Assembly: GCA_963739235.1 (NCBI GenBank)
Contig: CAVTZY010000017.1
Location: forward strand, 124,001 to 188,000
Origin: JAFNAG01 sp963739235
GTDB lineage: Bacteria > Acidobacteriota > UBA6911
Direction of reading: 5' to 3'
Length of the DNA stretch: 64,000 bases
A model generated the notes under the pieces. The model was not told where the DNA came from. It saw nothing but the letters and a program-made list of their open reading frames with translations, and searched no databases. Shown here one piece after another: positions 36,478 through 44,893 of this stretch. How positions within the stretch are numbered: the stretch's first letter is position 1; every line of letters begins with the position of its first letter. The translations under genes were made by a program, and so were the position numbers.

Positions 36478-36922
36478 CATCGATCCGGCCCAATTGAGAC
36501 AATTACGACTCATCCAACCGAATTTTGACGCCGTAGCTCTTTTTGCTTCCAATCCTGGGATCAGCACAGGTAACTGTGACGGCTCTGGTTGCCGACATCG
36601 CGTTTCCATTCAATGCCGGGAGCAAGGTATTTCAGGCCGGCACCTATGAGTTCCGAGCAGGTTCCCAAACCGATGTCATAACCATGACTAATCTAAAGAC
36701 GCGCGGGACCTTCACCGTGCCGGTACTGACCAGGCTCAGCGCGCGGCCGTCTGAAGAGTCTTGCCTGGTGTTCGACAAGGTAAAGGACCAAAGCTATCTA
36801 TCGGAGCTTTATTTCCCGGCCGAGGATGGATTCCATGTCACGGGGGCTCCCGGGCCGCACACCCATGTGGTAGTCAAAGCCAAGAAAAAATGAATTTTCC
36901 CCGCCTAAATTCCGCACAACCG

Positions 36923-36946
36923 GGGCCCGCTTTGGGAAGCGGGCCC
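36923..36946 (+). terminator. Putative intrinsic terminator
   Basis: A perfect 10-bp stem GGGCCCGCTT / AAGCGGGCCC with loop TGGG, followed by a moderately T-rich tract (TACCTTCCTTC). It is 30 bases after the small secreted protein gene and before the propeller protein gene. Confidence 0.55.
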
Positions 36947-37067
36947 TACCTTCCTTCAAATGCCGATCGCGAATCGCATACTGTTGGGGTCTGGCATTAC
37001 GGACACGGTAATTGTAGAATTTTGAATATCTGGGTTTTCTGACCACTTTTTCATGGAGATTTCAAAC

Positions 37068-39773
37068 ATGTTCACTCTCAGGCGCATCACCATGGGCCTC
37101 TTTCTTGTATCGGCTGCACTCGCAGCTACCGGTTCATTTTCCTCAGCCAAAGCGCAGGCGCAATCCCCACAGAACCTTTACTCGGGCCTGAGCTGGCGCA
37201 TGATCGGGCCGTTCCGGGGCGGCCGAGTCAACGCCGTAAGCGGTGTGCCAGGCCAGCCGAACACGTTTTATTTCGGCTCGGTCGGCGGTGGCCTCTGGAA
37301 ATCAACGAATGCCGGCCGCACCTGGCTGCCGGTGTTTGACTCGCAGGCAGTCGCCTCCATCGGCGCTATCGGCGTCTCACCATCCAATCCCGAAATCGTA
37401 TACGTCGGAACCGGGGAATGCGACATGCGCGACTCGATCGCATTCGGCGACGGCATGTACAAAACTGGAGATGGCGGCCACACCTGGAAACACATCGGAC
37501 TGGAAGCCACGCGCCAGATCGCCCGCGTCCTCGTCGATCCCAAAAACCCGGACATTGTTTTTGTGGCAGCCCTCGGCCATGCCTACGGCCCGAGTCCTGA
37601 CCGCGGCGTGTACCGATCGCGCGATGGCGGCGCTACCTGGCAGAAAGTTCTTTTCAAGAACGACAGCGTCGGCGCCATCGATCTGGCATTTGATCCGGAA
37701 AATGCGCAGGTCATCTACGCGGCACTTTGGGCCACACGGCGCCCGCCATGGTACATCTACAATCCATCAAACAGCCCCGGCAGCGGCATCTTCAAATCGA
37801 GTGACGGCGGCACAACCTGGCAGCCGCTCACTGCCGGCTTGCCGTCGGAAGGCGTGGGGCGCATCGGCGTGGCCGTCGCGCCTGCGAACGCAAAACGCAT
37901 CTACGCCATTGTCGACGCTAAAGAGGGCGGGCTCTTCCGCTCTGACGACGCCGGGGCGAACTGGACCAGGATTTCGAGCGACAATCGTGTATGGGGCCGC
38001 GGCTGGTATTTCGGAAAGGTGACCGTCGACCCGCAAAATCCCGATGTCGTTTATGTGTCGAACACCGCGCTTTATAAATCAATAGATGCGGGCAAGAGTT
38101 GGACCCCGATCAAGGGTGCACCCGGAGGGGACGACTACCACCAGCTTTGGATTTTTCCCAACGATCCAGGCCGAATGGTTCTGGCCAGCGACCAGGGTGC
38201 CATCGTGAGCGTCGACGGCGCGGCAACGTGGAGTTCCTGGTACAACCAGCCGACTGCGCAGCTGTATCACGTGGCACCCGACTATCGCTTCCCCTACTGG
38301 GTTACCGGTGCACAGCAAGACAGCGGCGCGGTCGGCACGCCCGTGCGCGGCCCTCACGCCGTGATCTCGATGCACGAATGGACTGGGCTGGGGGCAGGCG
38401 GTGAAAGCGGTTACACCGCGCCCGACCCTCTGCATCCGGAAATTCTGTATGGCGGCACAGTAACGCGCTGGAACAATCTCATAGGGGCATCCCAGATGGT
38501 TTCGCCCGAGCGCGGCGCCCAGGGAGGGCCGTTCCGGCATGCATGGACACAGCCGCTGGTCTTCTCTCAGGCCGATCCGCACGCTCTCTATTATGCCAAC
38601 CAATATCTCTTCAAAACCGTAGACGGCGGTGAAAACTGGACCCAAATCAGCCCCGATTTGACGCGTGAGGATCCGGGCGTGCCGTCCAACCTGGACGAAG
38701 CTGCCGCGGCCGACGCCCCTCAGGCAAAGCGCCGCGGCGTCATCTACACGATCGCGCCTTCGCCCGTGCGGGCTCCGCTGCTCTGGGTCGGCACCGACGA
38801 CGGCCGCTTCCACGTCACACCGGATGACGGCAAAACCTGGCAGGATGTCACACCCCTGGCGGTTACCTCCTGGAGCAAAGTGACCATGATCGAGGCGTCA
38901 CACTTCGACGCAAACGAAGCCTACGCAGCAGTAGAGCGGCATCAGCTGGAAGACTACGATCCCTACCTCTATCGCACGCGCGACGGCGGTAAGACATGGC
39001 AGAAGATTACCAAGGGACTCCCTGCAGGTATTTACGTGCAGACCATCAAGGAAGATCCCGTCAGGCGCGGGATGCTGTTCGCGGGAACCGAGCGCAGTGT
39101 TTTCGTTTCGTTCAACGACGGAGACGACTGGCAGTCACTGCAGCTCAATCTGCCGGCGGTGTCGATGCGCGATCTGGCCATCCATGGCGACGACCTGATT
39201 GTCGCCACTCACGGGCGCGGTTTTTGGGTGCTCGACGACATCACGGCGCTGCGCCAGATCAACGACGCTATGGCGAATGCCGACGCATTTCTTTTCAAGC
39301 CTGCCGACGCGATCAACATCCCGCCCGGCAATGAATATGGGACTCCGCTGCCGAAAGACGAACCTTTCGCTGAAAACCCGCCATCAGGCGCTATCATTGA
39401 TTATTGGCTGAAATCGGCATCCGCGGCTCCCGTAATAGTCGAGATTCTCGATGCATCGGGCCAGACGCTGCGCCGATATTCGAGCGAGGATCGGATCCCG
39501 CCTCGCAATCCCGACACCCTCAACGTCCAGGCCATCTGGGTGCCCGTGCCGGGGCCGCTTCCCGCCACAGCCGGCATGCACCGCTGGATCTGGGATCTGC
39601 GCGCTACTCCAACGGCAGGCGGAGGCGGGCGAGGCGCCGGAGGATTCGGCGGCGGAGGTGGACGGGGCGGTGCCGCAACACTGCCGCCAGGATCTTATAC
39701 GGTAAAGCTGACTGTTTTCGGGAAGAGCTATACCCAGCCCCTCATCGTGAAGCCTGATCCGCGTCTGCGATGA
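37068..39773 (+). CDS. Secreted VPS10/BNR-type beta-propeller protein
   Basis: About 901 residues, exported by a signal peptide (RRITMGLFLVSAALAATGSFSSAKAQA). It contains repeated Asp-box/BNR-like motifs (KSTNAGRTW, KTGDGGHTW, RSRDGGATW, KSSDGGTTW, RSDDAGANW, KSIDAGKSW, KTVDGGENW, RTRDGGKTW), which form a double beta-propeller as in VPS10/sortilin-like and xyloglucanase-type proteins. The start MIGPFRGGRVNAVSGVPG is typical of a family often seen in Acidobacteriota and Bacteroidota. The C-terminus has a glycine-rich linker and a small beta domain. No glycosidase catalytic pair is obvious; the biological role is unknown. ATG 37068 is chosen because GGAG lies eight bases upstream. Confidence 0.85.
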   Translation: MFTLRRITMGLFLVSAALAATGSFSSAKAQAQSPQNLYSGLSWRMIGPFRGGRVNAVSGVPGQPNTFYFGSVGGGLWKSTNAGRTWLPVFDSQAVASIGAIGVSPSNPEIVYVGTGECDMRDSIAFGDGMYKTGDGGHTWKHIGLEATRQIARVLVDPKNPDIVFVAALGHAYGPSPDRGVYRSRDGGATWQKVLFKNDSVGAIDLAFDPENAQVIYAALWATRRPPWYIYNPSNSPGSGIFKSSDGGTTWQPLTAGLPSEGVGRIGVAVAPANAKRIYAIVDAKEGGLFRSDDAGANWTRISSDNRVWGRGWYFGKVTVDPQNPDVVYVSNTALYKSIDAGKSWTPIKGAPGGDDYHQLWIFPNDPGRMVLASDQGAIVSVDGAATWSSWYNQPTAQLYHVAPDYRFPYWVTGAQQDSGAVGTPVRGPHAVISMHEWTGLGAGGESGYTAPDPLHPEILYGGTVTRWNNLIGASQMVSPERGAQGGPFRHAWTQPLVFSQADPHALYYANQYLFKTVDGGENWTQISPDLTREDPGVPSNLDEAAAADAPQAKRRGVIYTIAPSPVRAPLLWVGTDDGRFHVTPDDGKTWQDVTPLAVTSWSKVTMIEASHFDANEAYAAVERHQLEDYDPYLYRTRDGGKTWQKITKGLPAGIYVQTIKEDPVRRGMLFAGTERSVFVSFNDGDDWQSLQLNLPAVSMRDLAIHGDDLIVATHGRGFWVLDDITALRQINDAMANADAFLFKPADAINIPPGNEYGTPLPKDEPFAENPPSGAIIDYWLKSASAAPVIVEILDASGQTLRRYSSEDRIPPRNPDTLNVQAIWVPVPGPLPATAGMHRWIWDLRATPTAGGGGRGAGGFGGGGGRGGAATLPPGSYTVKLTVFGKSYTQPLIVKPDPRLR

Positions 39774-39806
39774 GTCCTGCGGGGTCGTGGGCTGGCACGG
39801 AAGAGC

Positions 39807-39889
39807 AAAAGCTCAACGCAGGGCGCAGAGAAAAAAAACTACTCTCTGCGTGCTCCAGCCTCTCTCATCGTCCTCTGCGTTAGAGTTTT
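39807..39889. repeat. CGCAGAG repeat family, copy 1
   Basis: Imperfect inverted repeat whose arms contain CTCAACGCAGGGCGCAGAG and CTCTGCGTTAGAG. It lies in a convergent intergenic region. Similar palindromes occur at 41.4, 44.8 and 48.5 kb. Confidence 0.65.
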
Positions 39890-39958
39890 GGAAACAAAAC
39901 AGCGCAGGCACACGATTGGCATCCAAATCATGTGAGTTTTCCGGGTCAGGATCGCGAC

Positions 39959-40870
39959 TTAGGCAAGAGTGAGCACGTAGGCGAGATTCAATCTGACGGG
40001 GGAATAGGAGCGCTTGGCATCGCGCAGACCGGGCGACCCAAGATCTTCCTCGCGGTTGATGAACTCGAAGCCCTTGGCGGCGATGACACGGGCTGTCTCC
40101 CAGTTAATAACCTGATAGAGCCCCTTGTAGCTGCGGAGCGCCCGTTCAAAATGAACTGCGACCATCGTGGGGCTGATGGGCTCGTAAATGGAAAATGCGG
40201 CGGGCTTCCCCTTCACCCTCAAGAGGAGCCCCTCCTGTCCCAGCTCACTCCACAGATTCAGTGTCCGGTCAAGTGCGGTCAGCTCCTGCTGCAAATTAAT
40301 ATCGATTTCCGGTTCCTCCTCTTCCCGGACTCTCTGCAGGACTTCAAAACAAGCATCGGTGTTGGCAGCGGTCAGGGGTTCCGGATCCCACGAATAGGAT
40401 CCCTGGGCTTGAGATAGCAAGTTGCGTTTTTTTGCATACTTGCGGCCGGGCAGTCGGGCAAGGCTTTCGGCCAGATAAATGTAATTCGAGGCTGCAGGGT
40501 CCTCGATTACCTTGCAGCGCCGGACAAAATCGGCCGAATTGGCGAGGAATTCTTCGCCGACCCCTACGATCTTTAGAGGATACGGGAGGGAGGCCGCCTC
40601 GCGGATCAGCTGCTCCTGCACCGCACCTGGCAGGGGCCCAAGAGGTTGCATCAATTGTCGACGTCGATCCGGATCGAGGAGGCATGAAATTAACAGCGTC
40701 CCGGATGAGTCGAGAATCCAACTGTAGTGAAAAATTGGATCCCAGGATGCCAATGAGGCGAATGTGAAACCGGAAAGAGGCTGAGGATGGCGCGTGAGAA
40801 ATTCCGTGAGCTGCGCACGCTGGTGCAAATCGACGCGCTTGAAGTGCCATCCGAGAAACGGAGACTGCAT
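39959..40870 (-). CDS. DUF2156-type protein (phosphatidylglycerol lysyltransferase C-terminal-like)
   Basis: A 303-residue protein with the GNAT-related fold seen in the C-terminal domain of MprF and in stand-alone DUF2156 proteins. Marks are LPGRKYAKKRNLLSQ, LPGAVQEQLIREA, VHFERALRSYKGLYQVINWETARVI and FINREEDLGSPGLRDAKRSYSPVRL. Such proteins may transfer an amino acid from aminoacyl-tRNA or another acyl donor; here no membrane domain is present. It directly follows a GNAT acetyltransferase gene with no spacing and is presumably co-transcribed. Confidence 0.82.
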   Translation of the reverse strand: MQSPFLGWHFKRVDLHQRAQLTEFLTRHPQPLSGFTFASLASWDPIFHYSWILDSSGTLLISCLLDPDRRRQLMQPLGPLPGAVQEQLIREAASLPYPLKIVGVGEEFLANSADFVRRCKVIEDPAASNYIYLAESLARLPGRKYAKKRNLLSQAQGSYSWDPEPLTAANTDACFEVLQRVREEEEPEIDINLQQELTALDRTLNLWSELGQEGLLLRVKGKPAAFSIYEPISPTMVAVHFERALRSYKGLYQVINWETARVIAAKGFEFINREEDLGSPGLRDAKRSYSPVRLNLAYVLTLA

Positions 40871-41290
40871 CTACTCTCCCTCGTAAAGCATCGGCTGGTA
40901 TCCCTCGAGAATCCGGTAGCCTAATTGTTCATAAAAGCGAGCCGTTCCCGGCTCTGCAACGAGACCGATCCATCCGATCTTATGTTTCAGGCAGTGCAGG
41001 GTGAGGCGCTGGATGATCTCCCGGCCTATGCCCTGCCGGCGATAGGAGGGTAGGACCACAACATCCTGAATATAAGCGTCGCTTGCGCCATCAGAGATGA
41101 CGCGCCCCATCGCAATTATGTTTCCTTCTCCCAAACGCGCGATCATGAAACAGAAGCTGCCGCGGATCATCGCTTCGATGCGGTTGCGGTTCTCCTGGCT
41201 TTCGTGCCACCATCCCCCAGCCTGATAAAGCGCGACGATCGCCTCGATCGGGGCAGTAGTGACCACCTGATATTCCACGTCTGGTGTCAT
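40871..41290 (-). CDS. GNAT family N-acetyltransferase
   Basis: A 139-residue acyl-CoA-dependent acetyltransferase. The acetyl-CoA loop is VLPSYRRQGIGREIIQRL, preceded by the strand AYIQDVVV. The C-terminal GTARFYEQLGYRILEGYQPML is typical. Substrate unknown. It shares an operon with the DUF2156 gene. Confidence 0.9.
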   Translation of the reverse strand: MTPDVEYQVVTTAPIEAIVALYQAGGWWHESQENRNRIEAMIRGSFCFMIARLGEGNIIAMGRVISDGASDAYIQDVVVLPSYRRQGIGREIIQRLTLHCLKHKIGWIGLVAEPGTARFYEQLGYRILEGYQPMLYEGE

Positions 41291-41403
41291 ACCTCGTTGT
41301 TCCTGTGAACTCGTGGAGCATAGATAGTGCTCGAGGAAAATTCAAGCACCGCCTTCAAATAGGCACATCTGCCACGAATGACACGGCGCGGCATAGCCGC
41401 AAC

Positions 41404-41496
41404 CAAAAGCCTCAACGCAGCGGGCGCAGAGACCGCAGAGAAAAGGATTTGCAAAAAGTTCTCTGCGACCTCTGCAACTCTGCATAGATCTTTTGC
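41404..41496. repeat. CGCAGAG repeat family, copy 2
   Basis: Imperfect palindrome with CTCAACGCAGCGGGCGCAGAG on the left and CTCTGCGACCTCTGCAACTCTGC on the right, in the gap between the VWFA gene stop and the GNAT gene start. Confidence 0.65.
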
Positions 41497-41544
41497 TTTT
41501 CTCGCCTAAATGGCAAGGAGAAGTGGAGAAAGTCCAGGATTACG

Positions 41545-42882
41545 CTACTTCTTCGACACGAGTCGAGAGAGGTCGAGCGAGCCTTGCCGCACGCGCACGC
41601 TCAGGTCGGAGCGGCCTTTCACCGATACGCGGATTGTGCTGTATTTGCCCGGCGTCAGCTTTTCCGGATCGACAGACCAGGCCAAGAGGTAGTAGCGAGA
41701 TACCTCCGACAGAGTGGTGATCATTGCCGTATCCAGAGCATTGGTGTTTTTGAGAAACCGGCCGCCGGTATCGGCGGCAATTGCATTCAGTGCGTCTTGC
41801 GGGCCTGCCACTTCGTTGGCGCCGCTGTGGGCCAGCGCCCCGGTCATATCCGGCCCCCTCTTCACCTTCGCATCCGGAAACCCGACCACGAGGCCGCGCG
41901 CATCGAGGGTGTAAACCACGATGCCTGCGCGCGCGGCTGCGGTGGTCACTTCATCTATCCTGGAGACGATGTCGCTCCTTTGGGGTTGAAGGACAAAGCC
42001 ATCGGAGAGGAGAAAGATAAGTTTGCGCCCGGGCAGAGTCTCGCTGGCCCGCAGGAGATTGCGAAAGGACGCCAGGAATCTCTCACCTATAGCTGCCGAT
42101 GTTTGGGCCAGGCCGGCCGCGCGCTTCTTTGTCGTCTCCACGGCATCCTGGACATCCCTCCCATTATGCGAATCGAGATTTACGGGTTTCCCCAGGATGG
42201 CCGAAACGAAATAGGTCAGCACGTCACGATCATTCTGTTCGAGCAGGAATGCCTGCACCTCGGTCATAGGCGGCCAGGCAAGATCCGACGCGCCTTCACT
42301 CTGAAAATTCAGCTTCGCCACCGTAGCCAGCAGCCCGGCCTTGTCGCCCGTGAGCGCCCCGGAACCCAGCTGTCCGGACGCTGCAAAGATGCCGACCTTA
42401 TCATTCGGGCCCACCGAGGTACGGATCAGATTTGCCAGAGCCGTGCGCGAGCGCATCACGCTGTCGGCGGATAAATGCCAGTCGTCCACAAAAAGAAGCA
42501 GCATGCGCCCGGGATTTGAGCCCTTTGTGGCCCGCGGCTCCCCAGGTGAAACAGGCTTGCCCTCGGCTCTCGCCCACACCTCCTCGTCATTGGAACTTCC
42601 GGCGAATACAAGCTCCATGAACGAGATCGGCTGTACTCTGCCGTCTATGCGCAATTCGAACTGGTCCAGCTTCAGATCAGGAACAAAACGTCCCTGTCGG
42701 TCGAAGACCATTACGTCGGTCTGCACCAGCCCCACGTTCACCCGAATCGTGTGATCGGCCTGTTCCGGTCTCTTTGCCGGGGTGGATTTTTGAGCCTGAG
42801 CATGGAGCTGGACTGCGAAGCACCACAATAGAAAAGGAAGAACCGGCAGGATAATCCTGGAGCAGGGATTCTGCGAGCGCAT
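41545..42882 (-). CDS. VWFA-related acidobacterial domain protein (TIGR03436 type)
   Basis: A 445-residue exported protein. After the signal peptide comes VNVGLVQTDVMVFDRQGRFVPDLKLDQFELRIDG, the usual lead-in of this family, followed by a von Willebrand A-like domain (LLLFVDDWHLSADSVMRSR in the metal-site position) and DALNAIAADTGGRFLKNTNALDTAM ... SRYYLLAWSVD near the C-terminus. The family is largely confined to Acidobacteriota; function is unknown, probably protein-protein binding in the periplasm. A second, frameshifted member is at 60.7 kb. Confidence 0.88.
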   Translation of the reverse strand: MRSQNPCSRIILPVLPFLLWCFAVQLHAQAQKSTPAKRPEQADHTIRVNVGLVQTDVMVFDRQGRFVPDLKLDQFELRIDGRVQPISFMELVFAGSSNDEEVWARAEGKPVSPGEPRATKGSNPGRMLLLFVDDWHLSADSVMRSRTALANLIRTSVGPNDKVGIFAASGQLGSGALTGDKAGLLATVAKLNFQSEGASDLAWPPMTEVQAFLLEQNDRDVLTYFVSAILGKPVNLDSHNGRDVQDAVETTKKRAAGLAQTSAAIGERFLASFRNLLRASETLPGRKLIFLLSDGFVLQPQRSDIVSRIDEVTTAAARAGIVVYTLDARGLVVGFPDAKVKRGPDMTGALAHSGANEVAGPQDALNAIAADTGGRFLKNTNALDTAMITTLSEVSRYYLLAWSVDPEKLTPGKYSTIRVSVKGRSDLSVRVRQGSLDLSRLVSKK

Positions 42883-42914
42883 CTTGCCTCCACAGTGATA
42901 AATCGGCTGACCTG

Positions 42915-43709
42915 TCAGTATAGATGAAATGCTACCTCGATTTTCGCCTGGACCGCAACAGGCTGGCCGTTCAAGGTTGCGGGCCGGAAAAGCCAGCGTT
43001 TGGTCACGGTATCGACGGCGGATTCATCAAGACCGTATCCGATGCCGCGCAAAACTTTGGCGCTGTGGACCAGACCGTCTTTGCCGATCACAACCTCGAG
43101 AAGCACGCTTCCCTGCACTCTCTTCTGATTTGCCTCCGCGGTAAAAGGCGGCATGGGCCTCTGTACAGGCACGGGATCCGCCACCGGCCCGCCAATTTGA
43201 TACACCGGTTCCTCCGCGCCGGCCGGGCTGCTCTCGGGTTTCATGGCCGCTTTGCCGCCGGAAGCGCCGGGGTCTGCCGTCGCATTCGCCTGTCCCTGCT
43301 GGATCTCCTGCAGCTTCTTCCACTGCTCCAGGGAAACAGCGCGGCGGATTTCCAGCGCCATCATGGTTCGCTCTTTCTCCAGCCTGGCCCGCGCTGTCAC
43401 GACCTGGTCGATTTGCGCTGCGGCTTTTTTTTCGTCCAGTCGGTACGTATAAATGAGGGACTGCAGGATGGATTCCTGGCGCTGCAGTTCGGAAGCAAGA
43501 TTGTTGAGCTCGGATCTGTGATTTAAAAATGACTGCTCAATCTGCTTGATCTGATCATCACGGAGCTGCAGATTGCGCACGACACCAGAGTCTCTCCACC
43601 ACGTCCCCAATTCGGCGTGCGGCGGCCCCGCGAAGGCCGGCAGCGGCTGAACCACTGCCGCACATGTCAAAAGCAGGAAAGGGATGGCCGGATTCGTTTT
43701 GCGTTTCAT
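42915..43709 (-). CDS. Spy/CpxP-like domain fused to TonB C-terminal domain
   Basis: A 264-residue exported protein. The first part after the signal peptide (LQLRDDQIKQIEQSFLNHRSELNNLASELQRQESILQSL ... LEKERTMMALEIRRAVSLEQWKKLQEI) is a helical Spy/CpxP-type periplasmic chaperone module. A linker leads to a TonB C-terminal domain (VQGSVLLEVVIGKDGLVHSAKVLRGIGYGLDESAVDTVTKRWLFRPATLNGQPV). The TonB domain normally contacts outer-membrane receptors, but this protein lacks an N-terminal membrane anchor beyond the cleavable signal. It is downstream of an ECF sigma/regulator pair and is a likely envelope-stress output. Confidence 0.85.
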   Translation of the reverse strand: MKRKTNPAIPFLLLTCAAVVQPLPAFAGPPHAELGTWWRDSGVVRNLQLRDDQIKQIEQSFLNHRSELNNLASELQRQESILQSLIYTYRLDEKKAAAQIDQVVTARARLEKERTMMALEIRRAVSLEQWKKLQEIQQGQANATADPGASGGKAAMKPESSPAGAEEPVYQIGGPVADPVPVQRPMPPFTAEANQKRVQGSVLLEVVIGKDGLVHSAKVLRGIGYGLDESAVDTVTKRWLFRPATLNGQPVAVQAKIEVAFHLY

Positions 43710-43734
43710 GGCTGACTACCTCGATGCCAGGTTT

Positions 43735-44106
43735 CTAGTTCTTTTTGCCCTTGACCATTTCCTGGGTAAGCACGAGCGCAGGCGCCAAGGCGGCGGGGAC
43801 CTCACGGTCCAGTAGGCCGTCCACGCCCAGGAGCAGCTCTTGATCGCTGTGCTTTGCCACATCCGGTGGATTGGGTCTTTCGCGCTTGACGAACAGTGCA
43901 ATCATGAGTACCACGACCGCGAAAGCTGCGGCAGCTACCCAGGCGGCCCGCTGCCAACGCAGCCACCACGGCTGTCGCGTCATACGGCTGCGCAGGTTAT
44001 CGACTGCGCGCGCCTCGATTCCCGGCGGCGGCGCCGCGCGGCCATACTCCGCCAGCGCGGCGTCGAGCCAGTCATCCAGCTTTTTATCGATACGTTCAGG
44101 ATTCAT
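43735..44106 (-). CDS. Membrane protein, probable anti-sigma partner of the adjacent ECF factor
   Basis: A 123-residue protein with a soluble N-terminus (ERIDKKLDDWLDAALAEYGRA), one transmembrane helix (AAWVAAAAFAVVVLMIALFV, about 55-74) and a short periplasmic tail. It overlaps the end of the sigma gene by 11 bases. Topology and coupling fit an anti-sigma factor; no zinc-binding HxxxCxxC motif is present, so this is inferred from position. Confidence 0.7.
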   Translation of the reverse strand: MNPERIDKKLDDWLDAALAEYGRAAPPPGIEARAVDNLRSRMTRQPWWLRWQRAAWVAAAAFAVVVLMIALFVKRERPNPPDVAKHSDQELLLGVDGLLDREVPAALAPALVLTQEMVKGKKN

Positions 44107-44656
44107 GGCTGCCCTCCATCAGGGCTGCAAGTTTCTCTTTGAGGTGCTTTCGGGCCCGCGATACACGGTTTCGGACTGAAGATTCCGAGATGCCCAGCAC
44201 CCCGGCAACTTCGGCTGAGTTCATGCCTTCGACCGAGGACAGCACCAGGGCTTCTCGGTAGCCGCGCGGCAGCCCGCGCAAGAGCCGTTCGAGCAGCACC
44301 AGCTTCTCTCCTTGCAGCAGCGATTCTTCCGCACCGGGGCCGGGTTCGGGGAAGGCTTGAAGCCGGTCCTCGGATGCCTGAGCTTCGCGATTCACCCAAC
44401 GGCGGCGCGTCCGATCCACGGCCAGGCGCCAGGCTATTCGCGCCAGCCAAGCGCGCATATTCTCGACTCTGCCTGTTTCTCCGGAACGGAAGGCGCGATA
44501 AAACGTTTCCTGGACGACATCTTCCGCATCCGGGGAGTGCCTCAGGATCGAATGGGCGATTTTGAAAACAAAGCGCGCATGGACATATACGAGCGCTTCG
44601 AAATCGACAGCACCGGCACAAGTCAGCGGCGTTTCAGCTGAAACCACTTTCTCCAT
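44096..44656 (-). CDS. ECF-type RNA polymerase sigma factor
   Basis: About 186 residues. Region 2: FKIAHSILRHSPDAEDVVQETFYRAFRS and MRAWLARIAWRLAVDRTRRR. Region 4: LPRGYREALVLSSVEGMNSAEVAGVLGISESSVRNRVSRARKHLKEKL. ATG 44656 is chosen since the longer frame begins inside a repeat. It is followed by overlapping and closely spaced genes for a membrane protein and the Spy-TonB fusion. Confidence 0.9.
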   Translation of the reverse strand: MEKVVSAETPLTCAGAVDFEALVYVHARFVFKIAHSILRHSPDAEDVVQETFYRAFRSGETGRVENMRAWLARIAWRLAVDRTRRRWVNREAQASEDRLQAFPEPGPGAEESLLQGEKLVLLERLLRGLPRGYREALVLSSVEGMNSAEVAGVLGISESSVRNRVSRARKHLKEKLAALMEGSHES

Positions 44657-44762
44657 CGCAACCAATCTCAATACAAGCCCAGCTTCTAACCCTAAGACGG
44701 ACCAAACCTGCAACCGTCTCAAAATATTTGTCGAATCCTGCGGCCTACCAGACAAGAAAAGC

Positions 44763-44841
44763 AAAATCTCAACGCAGAGGTCGCAGAGAAAATTCATTCT
44801 TAAGGCAAAAATCCTCTGCGCCCACTGCGTTGAGATTTTTA
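44763..44841. repeat. CGCAGAG repeat family, copy 3
   Basis: The best-paired copy: AAAATCTCAACGCAGAGGTCGC on the left and CTCTGCGCCCACTGCGTTGAG on the right, loop about 35 bases. It lies upstream of the sigma gene. Confidence 0.7.
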
Positions 44842-44893
44842 GGTTCCTGATATTCCGCACCGTGTTACGTGGTTCGAGAGTTTAGGCAATCTC

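Larger units (their letters stand above)
33713..36536. mobile_element. Two-gene DDE transposon with 28-bp terminal repeats and 8-bp target duplication
   Basis: A 2824-bp element. The left end begins CTATAGCGTCAAAGGCCGG; the right end, read inward, begins CTACGGCGTCAAAATTCGG. The two 28-bp ends match at 22 positions. CTCTTTTT flanks both sides (33705-33712, 36537-36544). It carries a 229-residue protein gene and a 626-residue transposase gene overlapping by four bases, with a promoter-like sequence upstream. The 180 bases before the first gene are otherwise featureless. I cannot assign it to a named IS family. Confidence 0.85.
33672..36893 (+). pseudogene. Small secreted protein gene split by a transposon in its signal peptide
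   Basis: The 3' part (36537-36893) encodes LFLLPILGSAQVTVTALVAD through PGPHTHVVVKAKKK, a short secreted protein of a kind common in Acidobacteriota. Removing the transposon and one copy of CTCTTTTT joins it in frame to RRQAVAVIAT encoded at 33675-33712, restoring a complete signal peptide. GGGAGG at 33661-33666 sits five bases before ACG 33672, where ATG would be expected, so the start codon may have mutated after the interruption. A TTG at 36543 could start a truncated product without a full signal peptide. Function unknown. Confidence 0.7.
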
